Shown here: positions 7,603 to 19,965 of the stretch, one piece after another
How the letters are laid out: every line of letters begins with the position of its first letter
Position numbering within the stretch: position 1 is the stretch's first letter
Made by a program: the position numbers and the translations under genes
Assembly: GCA_947650365.1 (NCBI GenBank)
Contig: CANTAL010000126.1
Location: 558,001 to 622,000, forward strand
Reading direction: 5' to 3'
DNA: 64,000 nucleotides
Origin: Chamaelirium japonicum
Taxonomy: Eukaryota; Streptophyta; Magnoliopsida; Liliales; Melanthiaceae
Notes under the pieces: model-generated
The model's input: the letters and a program-made list of their open reading frames with translations, nothing else
Told to the model about the DNA's origin: nothing
Database searches by the model: none

Positions 7603-8868
7603 TGTTGGGGGTAGACAGAAACCACATATCTTGGGTAGCATTGCAAACGCATCTGAGATAAGAGTTCTCGAGGGAGCCCGTCCAAAAAGCTCGCCCTCCC
7701 AGCCCATCAGGAGCTCGCCCCCCCCACAGGGAGCTGGATGGACACCTTGTATCTGAGTGCAGCTCGCCTCTCCCAACCCCTCAGGAGCTCGCCCCACAGG
7801 GAGCTGGATGGACACCTTGTATCTGAGTGCAGCTCGCAGGAGTTCGCTCCCCCGTGCTCACCAAATCACCTTGACAGGGAGCGAGATCCACATTAGGCTG
7901 AAAGGGCCCAGGCCAAGAGCACTCTTAAGAGCTCGCCTGAGCTCGATGGAGCTCGCCTGAGATCGCCCAGAAGCTCGCTTAGGAGCTCGCCTGAGCTCGA
8001 TGGAGCTCGCCCGAGATCGCCCAGAAGCTCGCTCAGGAGCTCGCCCCGTAGCTCGCCAAGCTCACCCAGGAGCTCGCCTAAGCTCGCTCAGGAGCTCGCC
8101 CCGGAGTTCGCCAAGCCCGCGCGAGAACTCGCTGGCAGTGATAGCGGGAGTTAGACCGTCATGCATAACGAAGACACCAGCATCGCGAACGCCCCTAGCT
8201 CGCGCAGGAGCTCGCCCCTAGCTCGCTCAGGAGCTCGCCCAAGCTCGCCAGAATTCCCCAGTTTATCGAGGAGGTTGCTCCCGCGAGGTCCGACTCTTGA
8301 TAGATGTGGAAGAGAAGGCGGAGCAATAGAGGGCGAGCTCACCTTAGCTCCCCGTCGGAGGTCGCCCACAATGTATGACAGGATGCCAGGTGTCAAAACC
8401 CCACGGAAGCTACGTGGACAAACGTGGTCCACGGAAGCTCGCTCGAATCAGTTCGAGACCTCCCAGACTTGAACATTCCAGAATGGCCACCTGGCCACGA
8501 CAAGAAAGATTCCCTCCCCCACTCAAACCGCCTGGCAGGCCTGACGACAGAATGTCAGGGCGCGAGTACCAAGGACTGTCAGACCCACGCGAGCCAGAAC
8601 GTGGGGGGTCTAGAAGGCGCCGGAAGAATCTCCACGTGTCGGGCCACGGTAGGCCGCCGATTGCTATAAATGCTCACCCCCAGGCCCCATAGTACAGGTT
8701 CGAAATCCCTTTTCCTTCCTCTTTGGTCCATTACAGCTCGCCGTTGTGCCACTGTGACTGACTTGAGCGTCGGAGGGTCTGCGCTCCTAAGGGAGCCAGC
8801 CGTTCTCACGTTCTCTTTTCTTTGTCTTGCAGGCAGCCCGCACGGACCAGCGAAAAATCCCCCGAACA
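7603..8868 (+). repeat. 3' LTR of element 1 (1266 bp)
   Basis: The LTR begins TGTTGGGGGTAG after the polypurine tract and ends CCGAACA against satellite, so it has the canonical TG...CA ends. Within it are a 70-bp direct duplication (CAGGGAGCTGGATGG at 7727 and 7797) and a cluster of irregular GAGCTCGCC-type units from about 7760 to 8260. The ends and the 3' portion match element 2's LTR, but the middle is strongly diverged. It holds a TATA box at 8664-8671. The frames that appear open in it are compositional. Confidence 0.88.
8664..8709 (+). promoter_or_regulatory. LTR promoter TATA box and conserved start-region motif
   Basis: CTATAAATGC at 8664-8673 is a good TATA box, and GGTTCGAAATCCC follows at 8697-8709, about where transcription should start. 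The same pair at the same spacing occurs in both LTRs of element 2. The motif resembles a tRNA T-arm but has one base too many for a standard B box, so I do not call a Pol III promoter. Confidence 0.6.
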
Positions 8869-11800
8869 CAATCCATTCTAATTCATTCGTACGATCCATT
8901 CTAATTCACTCATACAATCCATTCTAATACATTCATACGATCCATTCTAATTTATTTGCATGAATATATCCATTCTAATTCATTCGTATGATCCATTCTA
9001 ATTCCTTCGTACGATCCATTCTAATTCATTCGTACGATCTATTCTAATTCATTCGTACGATCCATTCTAATTCATTCATATGATCCATTCTAATTCCTTC
9101 GTACGATCCATTCTAATTCATTCGTACGATGCATTCTAATTCATTCGTACAATCTATTCTAATTTATTCGTATGAATGGATACATTCGTGTGAATGAATT
9201 AGAATGGATCGTACGAATGAGTAAGAATGGATCGTACGAATGAAATAGAATGGATTGCACGAATGAATTAGAATGGATAGTACGAATTAATTAGAATGGA
9301 TCGTACGAAGGAATTAGAATGGATCGTACGAATGAATTAGAATGGATCGTTCGAATGAATTAGAATAGATCGTACGAATGAATTAGAATAGATTGTACGA
9401 AGGAATTAGAATGGATCGTACGAATGAATTAGAATGGATCATGCTAATGAATTAGAATTGATCGAACGAATGAATTAGCATGGATCGTGCTAATGAATTA
9501 GAATGGAACGTACGAATGAATTAGAATGGATCGTGTGAAAGAATTAGAATGGATTGTATGAATGAATTAGAATGAATTCGTACGATTCATTCGAATTCAT
9601 TCGCACGATCCATTCTAATTCATTCATACGATCCATTCTAATTCATTCATACAATCCATTCTAATTCTTTCACACGATCCATTCTAATTCATTCGTAGGA
9701 TCCAATCTAATTCATTCGTACAATCTATTCTATTTCATTCGTACGATCCATTCTTACTCTTTCGTATGATCCATTCTAATTCATTCGGACGAATGTATCC
9801 ATTCTAATTTATTCGTACGATCCATTCTAATTCATTCATACGATCCATTCTAATTCATTCGTACGATCTATTCTAATTCATTCGTATGATCCATTTTAAT
9901 TTCATTTGTACGATCCATTCTAATTCATTCGCTCGAATGTATCCATTGTAATCCATTCGTACGATCCATTCTAATCCATTCGTACGATCCATTCTAATTC
10001 ATTTGCATGAATGTAACCATTCTAATTCATTCATTTGATCTATTCTAATTCATTCGTACAATCCATTCTAATTCATTCGTTCGATCCATTCTAATTCATT
10101 CGCACGAATGTATCCATTCTAATTCATTCGTACGATCCATTCTAATTCATTCGTACGATCCATTCTAATTCATTCGTAAGATCCATTCTAATTCATCCGA
10201 ACGATCCATTCTAATTCATTCGTACGATCCATTCTAATTCATTCGCACGAATATATCCATTCTAGTTCATTCGTACGATCCATTCTAATTCATTCGTACG
10301 ATCCATTCTAATTCATTCGCACGATCCATTCTAATTCATTCGTACGATCAATTCTAATTCATTCGCACAAATGTATCCATTCGAATTCATTCGTACGATC
10401 CTGAATTAGAATGGATCGTATGAATGAATTAGAATGGATACCTTTGTGCATATGAATTAGAATGGATCGTACGAATGAATTAGAATGGATCATATTAATG
10501 AATTAGAATGGATCATACGAATAAATTAGAATGGATCGTACGAATGAATTAGAATGGATCTTACGAATGGATTAGAATGGATACATTCGTGCGAATGAAT
10601 TAGAATGGATCGGACGAATGAATTAGAATGGATCGAACGAATGAATTAGAATGGATCAAATGAATGATGTAGTATGGTTACATTCATGCGAATGAATTAG
10701 AATGGATCGTACGAATGGATTAGAATGGATCGTACGAATGGATTAGAATGGATACATTCGAGCGAATGAATTAGAATGGATCGTACGAATAAAATTAGAA
10801 TGGATCGTACGAATGAATTAGAATAGATCGTACGAATGAATTAGAATGGATCGTACGAATGAATTAGAATGGATCGTGTGAAAGAATTAGAATGGATCGT
10901 ACGAATGAATTAGAATGGATCGTGCGAATGAATTAGAATGGATTGTACGAATGAATTAGAATGGATCGTGCTAATGAATTAGAATTGATCGAACGAATGA
11001 ATTAGCATGGATCGTGCATTCGTACGATAAATTCTAATTCATTCGTAAGATCCATTCTAATTCATTCTTACGATCCATTCTAATTCATTCGTACGATCCA
11101 TTCTAATTCATTCGCACGAATGTATCCATTCTACTTCATTCGTACGATCCATTCTAATTCATTCGTACGATCCATTCTAATTCATTCATACGATCTATTC
11201 TAATTCATTCTTACAATCCATTCTAATTCTTTCACACGATCCATTCTAATTCATTCGTACGATCCATTCTTATTCATTCGCACAATCCATTCTATTTCAT
11301 TCGTACGATCCATTCTTACTCATTCGTATGATCCATTCTAATTCATTCGCACGAATGTATCCATAGTGGATCATACGAATGAGTAAGAATGGATCGTACG
11401 AATGAAATAGAATGGATTGTGTGAATGAATTAGAATGGACCATACGAATGAATTAGAATGGATACATTCATGCGAATGAATTAGAATGGATCGGACGAAT
11501 GAATTAGAATGGATCGTACGAATGAATTAGAATGGATCGTGCAAATGAATTAGAATGGATCGTACGAATGAATTAGAATGGATCGTACGAATGAATTAGA
11601 ATGGATCGTGCGAATGAATTAGAATGGATCATATTAATGAATTAGAATGGATCATACGAATGAATTAGAATGGATACATTCATGCGAATAAATTAGAATG
11701 GATCGTGCAAATCCATTAGACTGGATCGTCCGAATGAATAAGAATGGATCATACGAATGAATTAGAATGGATCGTACGAATTAATTAGAATGGATACATT

Positions 11801-14800
11801 CGTGCGATTGAATTAGAATGGATTGTATGAATGAATTAGAATGGATCGTACGAATGAATTAGAATGGATCATACGAATTAATTAGAATGGATCGTACGAA
11901 TGAATTAGAATGGATCGTACGAATGAACTAGAATGGATCGTACGAATGAACTAGAATGGATATATTCGTGCGAATGAATTAGAATGGATCGTACGAATGA
12001 ATTAGAATGGATCATACGATTCATTCTAATTCATTCGTACGATCCATTCTAATACATTCGTACGATTCATGCTAATTCATTCGCACGATCCATTCTAATT
12101 CATTCGTACGATCCATTCTTATTCATTCATACGATCCATTCTAATTCATTCGCACAATCCATTCTAATTCATTCGTACAATCTATTCTAATTCATTCGTA
12201 TGATCCATTCTAACTCATTCGGTGGATCCATTCTAATTCAATTGTACGATCCATTCTAATTCATTCCCACGATCCATTCTATTTTATTCGTACCATCCAT
12301 TCTAATTCATTCGTACGATCTATTCTAATTCATTCGCACGAATGTAACCATTCTAATTCATTCCTACGATTCATTCTAATTCATTCGTATGAGCTACTCT
12401 AATTCATTCGTACGATCCATTCTAATTCATTCGTACGATCCATTGTAATTCATTCATACAATCCATTTAGATTCATTCGCACAAATGTATCCATTCAAAT
12501 TCATTGATACGATCCAGTCTAATTCATTCGTACGATCCATTCTAATTCATTCGCACGAATATATCCATTCTAATTCTTTCGTACGATGCATTCTAATTCA
12601 TTCGTACGATCCATTCTAATTCATTCGTACGATCCATTCTAATTCATTCGTACGATCCATTCTAATTCATTCGCACGAATGTATCCATTCTAATTCATTC
12701 GTACAATCCATTCTATTTCATTCGTACGATCCATTTTTACTCGTTCGTATGATCCATTCTAATTCATTCGTATGATCCATTCTAATTCATTCGTACGATC
12801 CATTCTAATTCATTCGTACGATCCATTCTAATTCATTCGCATGATCCATTCTAATTCATTCATACGATCCATTCTAATTCATTCATACGATCCATTCTAA
12901 TTCATTCCAACAATCCATTCTAATTCATTCGCCCGATCCATTCTAATTCATTCATACGATCCATTCTATTCGAATGGATCATGCGATCCATTCGAATTCA
13001 TTCGCGCGATCCATTCTAATTCATTCATACCATCCATTCTAATTCATTCATACAATGCATTCTAATTCTTTCACAAGATCCATTCTAATTCATTCGTACG
13101 ATCCATTCTAATTCATTCGTACAATCCATTCTATTTCATTTGTACGATCCATTCTTACTCATTCGTATGATCCATTCTAATTCATTCGTACGATCCATTC
13201 TAATTCATTTGTACGATCCATTCTAATTCATTCGTACAATCCATTCTATTTCAGTCGTACGATCCATTCTTACTCATTCGTATGATCCATTCTAATTCAT
13301 TCGCACGAATGTATCCATTCTAATTCATTCATACAATCCATTCTAATTCATTCCGTACGATCCATTCTAATTCATTCGTACGATCGTACGAATGAATTAG
13401 AATAGATCGTACGAATGAATTAGAATAGATTGTGTGAATGAATTAGAATGGATCGTACGAATGAATTAGAATGGATCGTACGAATGAATTAGAATGGATC
13501 ATACGAATGAGTAAGAATGGATCGTACGAATGAATTAGAATGGATCATACGAATGAATTAGAATGGATCGTACGAATAAATTAGAATGGATACATTCGTC
13601 CGAATGAATTAGAATGGATCATACGAATGAGTAAGAATGGATCGTACGAATGAAATAGAATAGATTGTACGAATGAATTAGAATGGATCCTACGAATGAA
13701 TTAGAGTGGATCGTGTGAAAGAATTAGAATGGATTGTATGAATGAATTAGAATGGATCGTATGAATGAATTAGAATGGATCGTGCGAATGAATTCGAATG
13801 GATCGTACGAATTCATTCTAATTCATTCATACAATCCATTCTAATTCTTTCACACGATCCATTCTAATTCATTCGTATGTTCCATTCTAGTTCATTAGCA
13901 TGATCCATGCTAATTCATTCGTTCGATCAATTCTAATTCATTAGCACGATGCATTCTAATTCATTCGTACGATCCATTCTAATTCATTCGCACGATCCAT
14001 TCTAATTCATTCATAGGATCCATTCTAATTCATTCATACGATCTATTCTAATTCTTTCGCACGAATGTATCCATTCTAATTCATTTGCACGATTGTATCC
14101 ATTCTAATTCATTCGTACGATCCATTCTAATTCATTCGTACGATCCATTCGCACGATCGATTCTAATTCATTCATATGATCCATTCTAATTCATTCATAC
14201 AATCCAATCTAATTCTTTCACACGATCCATTCTAATTCATTCGTATGATCCATTCTAATTCATTCGTACAATCCATTCTATTTCATTCGTACGATCCATT
14301 CTTACTCATTCGTATGATGCATTCTAATTCATTCGTATGATCCGTTCTAATTCATTCGTACGATCCATTCTAATTCATTCGTACGATCCATTCTAATTCA
14401 TTCGTACGATCCATTCTAATTCATTCGCACGAATATATCCATTCTAGTTCATTCGTACGATCCATTCTAATTCATTCGTACGATCCCTTCTAATTCATTC
14501 GCACGATCCATTCTAATTCATTCGTACGATCCATTCTAATTCATTCGTACGATCCATTCTAATTCATTCATACGATCCATTCTAATTCATTCATATGATC
14601 CATTCTAATTCATTCGTACGATCCATTCTAATTCATTCGTACAATCTATTCTAATTCATTCGTACGAATGGATACATTCATGTGAATGAATTAGAATGGA
14701 TCGTACGAATGCCATTCCAATTCATTCGTAAGATCCATTCTAATTCATTCGTACGATCCATTCTAATTCATTCGTACGATCCATTCTAATACATTCGCAC

Positions 14801-17800
14801 GAATGTATCCATTCTTGTTCATTCGTACGATCCATTCTAATTCATTCGTACAATCTATTCTAATTCATTCGTACGAATGGATACATTCATGTGAATGAAT
14901 TAGAATGGATCGTACGAATGCCATTCCAATTCATTCGTACCATCCATTCTAATTCATTCATATGATCCATTCTAATTCATTCGTACGATCCATTCTAATT
15001 CATTCGTACAATCTATTCTAATTCATTCGTACGAATGGATACATTCATGTGAATGAATTAGAATGGATTGTACGAATGCCATTCCAATTCATTCGTAAGA
15101 TCCATTCTAATTCATTCGTACGATCCATTCTAATTCATTCGTACGATCCATTCTAATGCATTCGCACGAATGTATCCATTCTAGTTCATTCGTACGATCC
15201 ATTCTAATTCATTCGTACGATCCATTCTAATTCATTCGCACGATCCATTCTAATTCATTCGTACGATCCATTCTAATTCATTCATACGATCCATTCTAAT
15301 TCATTCGTACGATTCATTCTAATTCATTCGTACGATCCATTCTAATTCATTCGCACGATCCATTCTAATTCATTCGTATGATCCATTCTAATACATTCGC
15401 ACGAATGTATCCATTCTAGTTCATTCGTACGATCCATTCTAATTCATTCGTACGATCCATTCTAATTCATTCGCACGATCCATTCTAATTCATTCATACG
15501 ATCCATTCTAATTCATTCGTACGATCCATTCTAATTCATTCGCACAAATGTATCCATTCTAATTCATTCGTACGATCCATTCTAATTCATTCGCATGATC
15601 CATTCTAATTCATTCGTACGATCCATTCTAATTTATTCGCACGATCTGTTCTTATTCATTCGCACAATCCATTCTAATTCATTCGCACGAATGTATCCAT
15701 TCTAATTCATTCGTACGATCCATTCTAATTCATTCGTACGATCCATTCTAATTCATTCGTATAATCCATTCTAATTAATTCATATGATCCATTCTAATTC
15801 ATTCGTACGATCCATTCTAATTCATTCATACAATCCATTCTATTTCATTCGCACGAATATATCCATTCTAATTAATTCGTACGATCCATTCTAATTCATT
15901 CGTATGATCTATTCTTATTCATTCGCACGATCCAGTCTAATTGATTCGCACGATCCATTCTAATTCATTCGCACGAATGTATCCATTCTAATTCATTCGT
16001 AGGATCCATTCTAATTCATTATTATGATCCATTCTAATTCATTCGTACGATCCATTCTAATTCATATGCACAAAGGTATCCATTCTAATCTATTCGTAGG
16101 ATCTATTCTAATCCATTCGTACGATCCATTCTAATTCATTCGTACGATCCATTCTAATTCATTCGCTCGAATGTATCCATTCTAATCCATTCGTACGATC
16201 CATTCTAATCCATTCGTACGATCCATTCTAATTCATTCGCATGAATGTAACCATTCTAATCCATTCATTTGATCCATTCTAATTCATTCGTACGATCCAT
16301 TCTAATTCATTCGTCCGATCCATTCTAATTCATTCGCACGAATGTATCCATTCTAATTCATTCGTACGATCCATTCTAATTCATTCGTACGATCCATTCT
16401 AATTCATTCGTACGATCCATTCTAATTCATTCGTACGATCCATTCTAATTCATTCGCACGAATGTATCCATTCTAGTTCATTCGTACGATCCATTCTAAT
16501 TCATTCGTACGATCCATTTTAATTCATTCGCACGATCCATTCTAATTCATTCATACGATCCATTCTAATTCATTCGTACGATCCATTCTAATTCATTCAT
16601 ACAATCCATTCTAATTCATTCGTTCGATCCATTCTAATTCACTCATACGATCCATTCTAATACATTCATACGATACATTCTAATTCATTTGCACGAATAT
16701 ATCCATTCTAATTCATTCGTACGATCCATTCTAATTCCTTCGTACGATCCATTCTAATTCATTCGTACGATCTATTCTAATTCATTCGTACGATCCATTC
16801 TAATTTATTCGTACGATTCATTAGAATGGATCGTACGAATGAATTAGAATGGATCGTGTGAAAGAATTAAAATGGATTATATGAATGAATTAGAGTGGAT
16901 CGTACGAAGGAATTAGAATGGATCGTACGAATGAATTAGAATGGATCGTACGAATGAATTAGAATGGATCGTACGAATGAATTAGAATGGATCGTGTGAA
17001 AGAATTAGAATGGATCGTACGAATGAATTAGAATGGATCGTGCGAATGAATTAGAATGGATCGTACGAATGAATTAGAATGGATCGTACGAATGAACTAG
17101 AATGGATACATTCGTGCGAATGAATTAGAATGGATCGTACGAATGAATTAGAATGGATCGTACGAATGAATTAGAATGGATCATACGAATGAATTAGAAT
17201 GGATCGTACGAATGAATTAGAATGGATACATTCGTGCGAATGAATTAGAATGGATCGGACGAATGAATTAGAATGGATCGTACGAATGAATTAAAATGGA
17301 TCAAATGAATGAATTAGAATGGTTACATTCATGCGAATGAATTAGAATGGATCATACGAATGGATTAGAATGGATCGTACGAATGGATTAGAATGGATCG
17401 TACGAATGGATTAGAATGGATACATTCGAGCGAATGAATTAGAATGGATCGTACAAATGAATTAGAATGGATCGTACGAATGGATTAGAATGGATCCTAC
17501 GAATGGATTTGAATGGATACCTTTGTGCATATGAATTAGAATGGATCGTACGATTGAATTAGAATGGATCATATTAATGAATTAGAATGGATCGTACGAA
17601 TGAATTAGAATGGATACATTCGTGCACGATCCATTCTAATTCATTTGCACGAATGTATCCATTCTAATTCATTCGTACGATCAATTCTAATTCATTAATA
17701 TGATCCATTCTAATTCATTCGTACGATCCATTCTAATTCATATGCATAAAGGTATCCATTCTAATTCATTCGTACGATCCATTCTAATTCAGGATCGTAC

Positions 17801-17921
17801 GAATGAATTAGAATGGATACATTCATGCGAATGAATTAGAATTGATCGTACGAATGAATTAAATTGGATCGTGCGAATGAATTAGAATGGATCGTACGAA
17901 TGAATTAGAATGGATCGTATG
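8869..17921. repeat. 23-bp satellite array, left block (9.05 kb) with multiple orientation reversals
   Basis: A tandem satellite with monomer period 23 bp (clean unit 16944-16966), about 35% GC, with core TTAGAATGGATCGTACGAAT. A 28-bp variant carries GATACATTCGTGCG in place of GATCGTACG. Calling the + strand form CCATTCTAATTCATTCGTA orientation A and its complement B, the domains by eye are: A 8869-9175, B to 9579, A to 10399, B to 11016, A to 11364, B to 12014, A to 13384, B to 13810, A to 16815 (with three short B islands), B to 17625, A to 17791, B to 17921. Since 23 is not divisible by three, stops recur in every frame and the array is non-coding. I see no genes in it. Confidence 0.95.
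14664..15078. repeat. Triplicated micro-inversion module in the satellite
   Basis: Within an orientation-A stretch, three islands of about 48 bases in orientation B occur at 14664-14712, 14874-14920 and 15030-15078. Each contains GGATACATTCATGTGAATG, and each is followed by the same odd re-entry GCCATTCCAATTCATTCGTA. The identical borders show that one inverted island was copied along with its neighbours. Confidence 0.75.
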
Positions 17922-19223
17922 TGTTTGGGGGATTTTTCCTGGTCCTTGCGAGCCACCTGTAAGATCAAGAAAAGAGAAACGTGAGAACGGCTGGCTCCCT
18001 TAGGAGCACAGACCCTCCGACGCTCAAGTCAGTTATGGTAGCACAACGGAGAGCCGTTGTATACCAAAGTGGTAGTGTAAGGGATTTCGAACCTGTACTT
18101 TGGAGCCTGGGGGTGTGCACTTATAGACATGGGCGACCTATCGAGCTACGACGCGTGGAGGCTCTTTCCGGCACCTTCTAGGCCCCCACGTTCTAGCCTT
18201 CAATAGTTTCTGACAGTTCTTGGAACTTGGACCCCTGACATTCTTTGTCGTCTAGCTCGTCTGACGGAGTAGTGGGGGACAGCAGCTGCTGTTCTGTTGC
18301 CGCCATAGGAATCTTCTAGAATGTTCAAGTCTAGGAGGTCTCAAACCGACTCTGACGGGCTTCCGTGGACAGCAATCGTCCACGTAGCTTCAGTGGGTTC
18401 TCGACACCTGGCAATCTCAGGAAAAAAGCAAAGGCCAGCTCGCCCGATACTGCTCCGTCCTTTCGCCCATATTTATCAAGAGTTGAACCTCGCGGGAGCA
18501 ACCTCTTCGATAAACAGGGGTCTAGGCGAGTTTCTGGGCGAGTTTGGGCGAACTCCTGGGCGAGCTTGGGCGAGCTCCTGAGCGAGCTAGGCGAGCTCAT
18601 GAGTGAGCATGGCGAGCTCCTAAATGAGCTTGGGCGAGCTCCTGTGCAAGCTAGGCGGGCTCATGAGCGAGCATGGCGAGCTCCTGGACGAGCTAGGCGA
18701 GCTCCTGAGCGAGCATGGCGAGCTCCTGGACGAGCTAGGCGAGCTCCTGAGCGAGCATGGCGAGCTCCTGGACGAGCTAGGCGAGCTCCTGAGCGAGCAT
18801 GGCGAGCTCCTGGACGAGCTAGGCAAGCTCCTGTGCGAGCATGGCGAGCTCCTGGACAAGCTAGGCGAGCTCCTGAGCGAGCATGGCGAGCTCCTGGACG
18901 AGCTAGGCGAGCTCCTGAGCGAGCATGGCGAGCTCCTGGACGAGCTAGGCGAGCTCCTGAGCGAGCATGGCGAGCTCCTGGACGAGCTAGGCAAGCTCCT
19001 GAGCGAGCATGGCAAGCTCCTGGACGAGTTTGGGCGATCTCCTTCGCGCTCTTTGTCTAAGCCATTTATCGAATTTGGGCGTGCTTCTGTGGGGGACTGG
19101 AGGTGTGAGCTGTACTCAGATACAAGGTGTCCATCCCGCTCCATGTGAAGGCGAGCCCCTGACGAGGGTTCCAACTCCTGGACGGGCTATCCAATGATAT
19201 GTGGTTTTTAACTACCCCCAACA
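17922..19223 (-). repeat. 3' LTR of element 2 (1302 bp, complete)
   Basis: On the element's strand the LTR starts TGTTGGGGGTAG (19223 leftward) and ends CCCCCAAACA at 17922, so TG...CA ends are intact. It includes the 42-bp repeats at about 18627-19032. Its TATA position reads TATAAG (plus-strand CTTATA at 18120-18125), whereas the 5' LTR has TATAAA. The T-arm-like motif is at 18081-18093. The 875 bp nearest the outer end match 29828-30702 at a constant offset of 11906. Confidence 0.92.
18627..19032. repeat. 42-bp tandem repeats inside the 3' LTR of element 2
   Basis: GAGCATGGCGAGCTCCTGGA starts at 18669, 18711, 18753, 18795 and on to about 19005 every 42 bases, giving about nine units, with degenerate units before them. 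Each unit contains two GAGCTC palindromes. A period divisible by three keeps frames open on both strands; the long open frames here (repeats like RAWRAPGRARRAPE) are therefore artefacts. In the truncated 5' LTR only the first units remain, ending at 30702. Confidence 0.9.
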
Positions 19224-19736
19224 TTACCCCCTTCTGAGGGAGTGATTGAGGAAACTCGACACTTGCTCAGGAGTCTTAGCGAGTTCCTATCCCTCGTAAT
19301 GTGCCTGATGTCAATGTCTGCTGCAACAGTTTCCTGACAGGGAGGAGATAGTAGCTACGGGCGATCTGCGTCGAGAGCTTTGACTGTCAGTGTTTCAAGA
19401 ACGCTGGGCGGGCCGAGAGCGTCGGCCACGAGCAATCTCCTTCCGGTGCGAACTAGCCACGAGCGTCAGCCACGAGCGATCTCCTTCCGATGCGAGCTTG
19501 TCACATGCGGCCAGGGTCTGCGTCGGGCGAGCTGCGGGCACCTGCCGCGAGCGATCTTGTGACTTGGGTATCGCACCAAATCTCCAACGGTCGCTTCGTC
19601 TTAAATGCGATGCGAGACTCAATGCTGATACAGCGAATCTCATCATGAGATCCCGATCGGCGCGAGACACGTGTCTCCTCCTCATTCGTTCTTCTTCTGT
19701 CAGAAATGACAGTGTCGGCGCCGGCGCAGCTTTTTC
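19224..19736 (-). other. Polypurine tract and region upstream of the antisense promoter, element 2
   Basis: On the element's strand AGAAGGGGGTAA (19235-19224) precedes the LTR and is the polypurine tract. Upstream of it the sequence corresponding to element 1's nested stem-loop is present with small changes. The rest (about 19240-19736) aligns with element 1 but contains only about one unit of the 146-bp repeat. No coding region is supported; overlapping frames on both strands are shadows. Confidence 0.65.
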
Positions 19737-19872
19737 CACGTGTGGCCCACGTGGCGCTTGACGATTGGAAGGGAACGAGCTGTCGCTTCATCTGTCGTCA
19801 CGTCGCCTCGCTGAGCGCGCTCGGGCATTAACTGCGGCCCGATTCACCTGTCTCTCATTTGCCTATAAATAG
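19737..19872 (+). promoter_or_regulatory. Promoter of the antisense gene in element 2 (two G-boxes, TATA box)
   Basis: Two CACGTG palindromes lie at 19737-19742 and 19748-19753, and a TATA box CTATAAATAG at 19863-19872. The ATG of the gene is at 19966, so transcription should start near 19895-19905 with a short CT-rich leader. The spacing from the second G-box to the TATA box (110 bases) and from TATA to ATG (103) matches element 1. G-boxes bind bZIP and bHLH factors in plants; which factor acts here is unknown. Confidence 0.78.
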
Positions 19873-19965
19873 GGGAAGGGGGACGATTTTTTACCGCTGC
19901 GTGAAAACAGCTCTCCCTTCTCCCCTAACTTTCTCAACTCGCAGCTCGCTTGCGCCCTCTTGCTC

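Larger units (their letters stand above)
1..8868 (+). mobile_element. Ty3/gypsy Tat-type LTR retrotransposon, element 1 (5' part outside window)
   Basis: An LTR retrotransposon on the + strand that enters the window inside pol. Visible order: RT, gypsy RNase H, archaeal-type RNase H, integrase, 78-bp tandem repeats, an oppositely oriented two-exon gene, 146-bp tandem repeats, polypurine tract, 3' LTR. The domain order RT-RH-INT makes it Ty3/gypsy. The second RNase H, the antisense gene and the lack of a chromodomain point to the plant Tat lineage (the group of maize Grande and rice RIRE2). The 3' LTR ends in CA at 8868 directly against satellite, so the element was inserted into the array. 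The five bases after it (8869-8873, CAATC) are the expected target-site duplicate, but the left copy lies outside the window. Pol is open throughout, although one conserved RT glycine is changed. Confidence 0.9.

Noticed and set aside
8697..8709. tRNA gene or Pol III B box (GGTTCGAAATCCC)
   Set aside because: One extra base compared with the B box, no A box or cloverleaf around it, and it lies at the LTR transcript start.
8869..17921. CRISPR-like array of short repeats
   Set aside because: Repeats are directly adjacent with no unique spacers, vary between units, and lie in a plant nuclear setting.
18365..19174. Long overlapping open frames on both strands (231, 184 and 174 codons)
   Set aside because: They are created by the 42-bp LTR repeats, whose period is divisible by three; there is no conserved domain, and they lie within an LTR.
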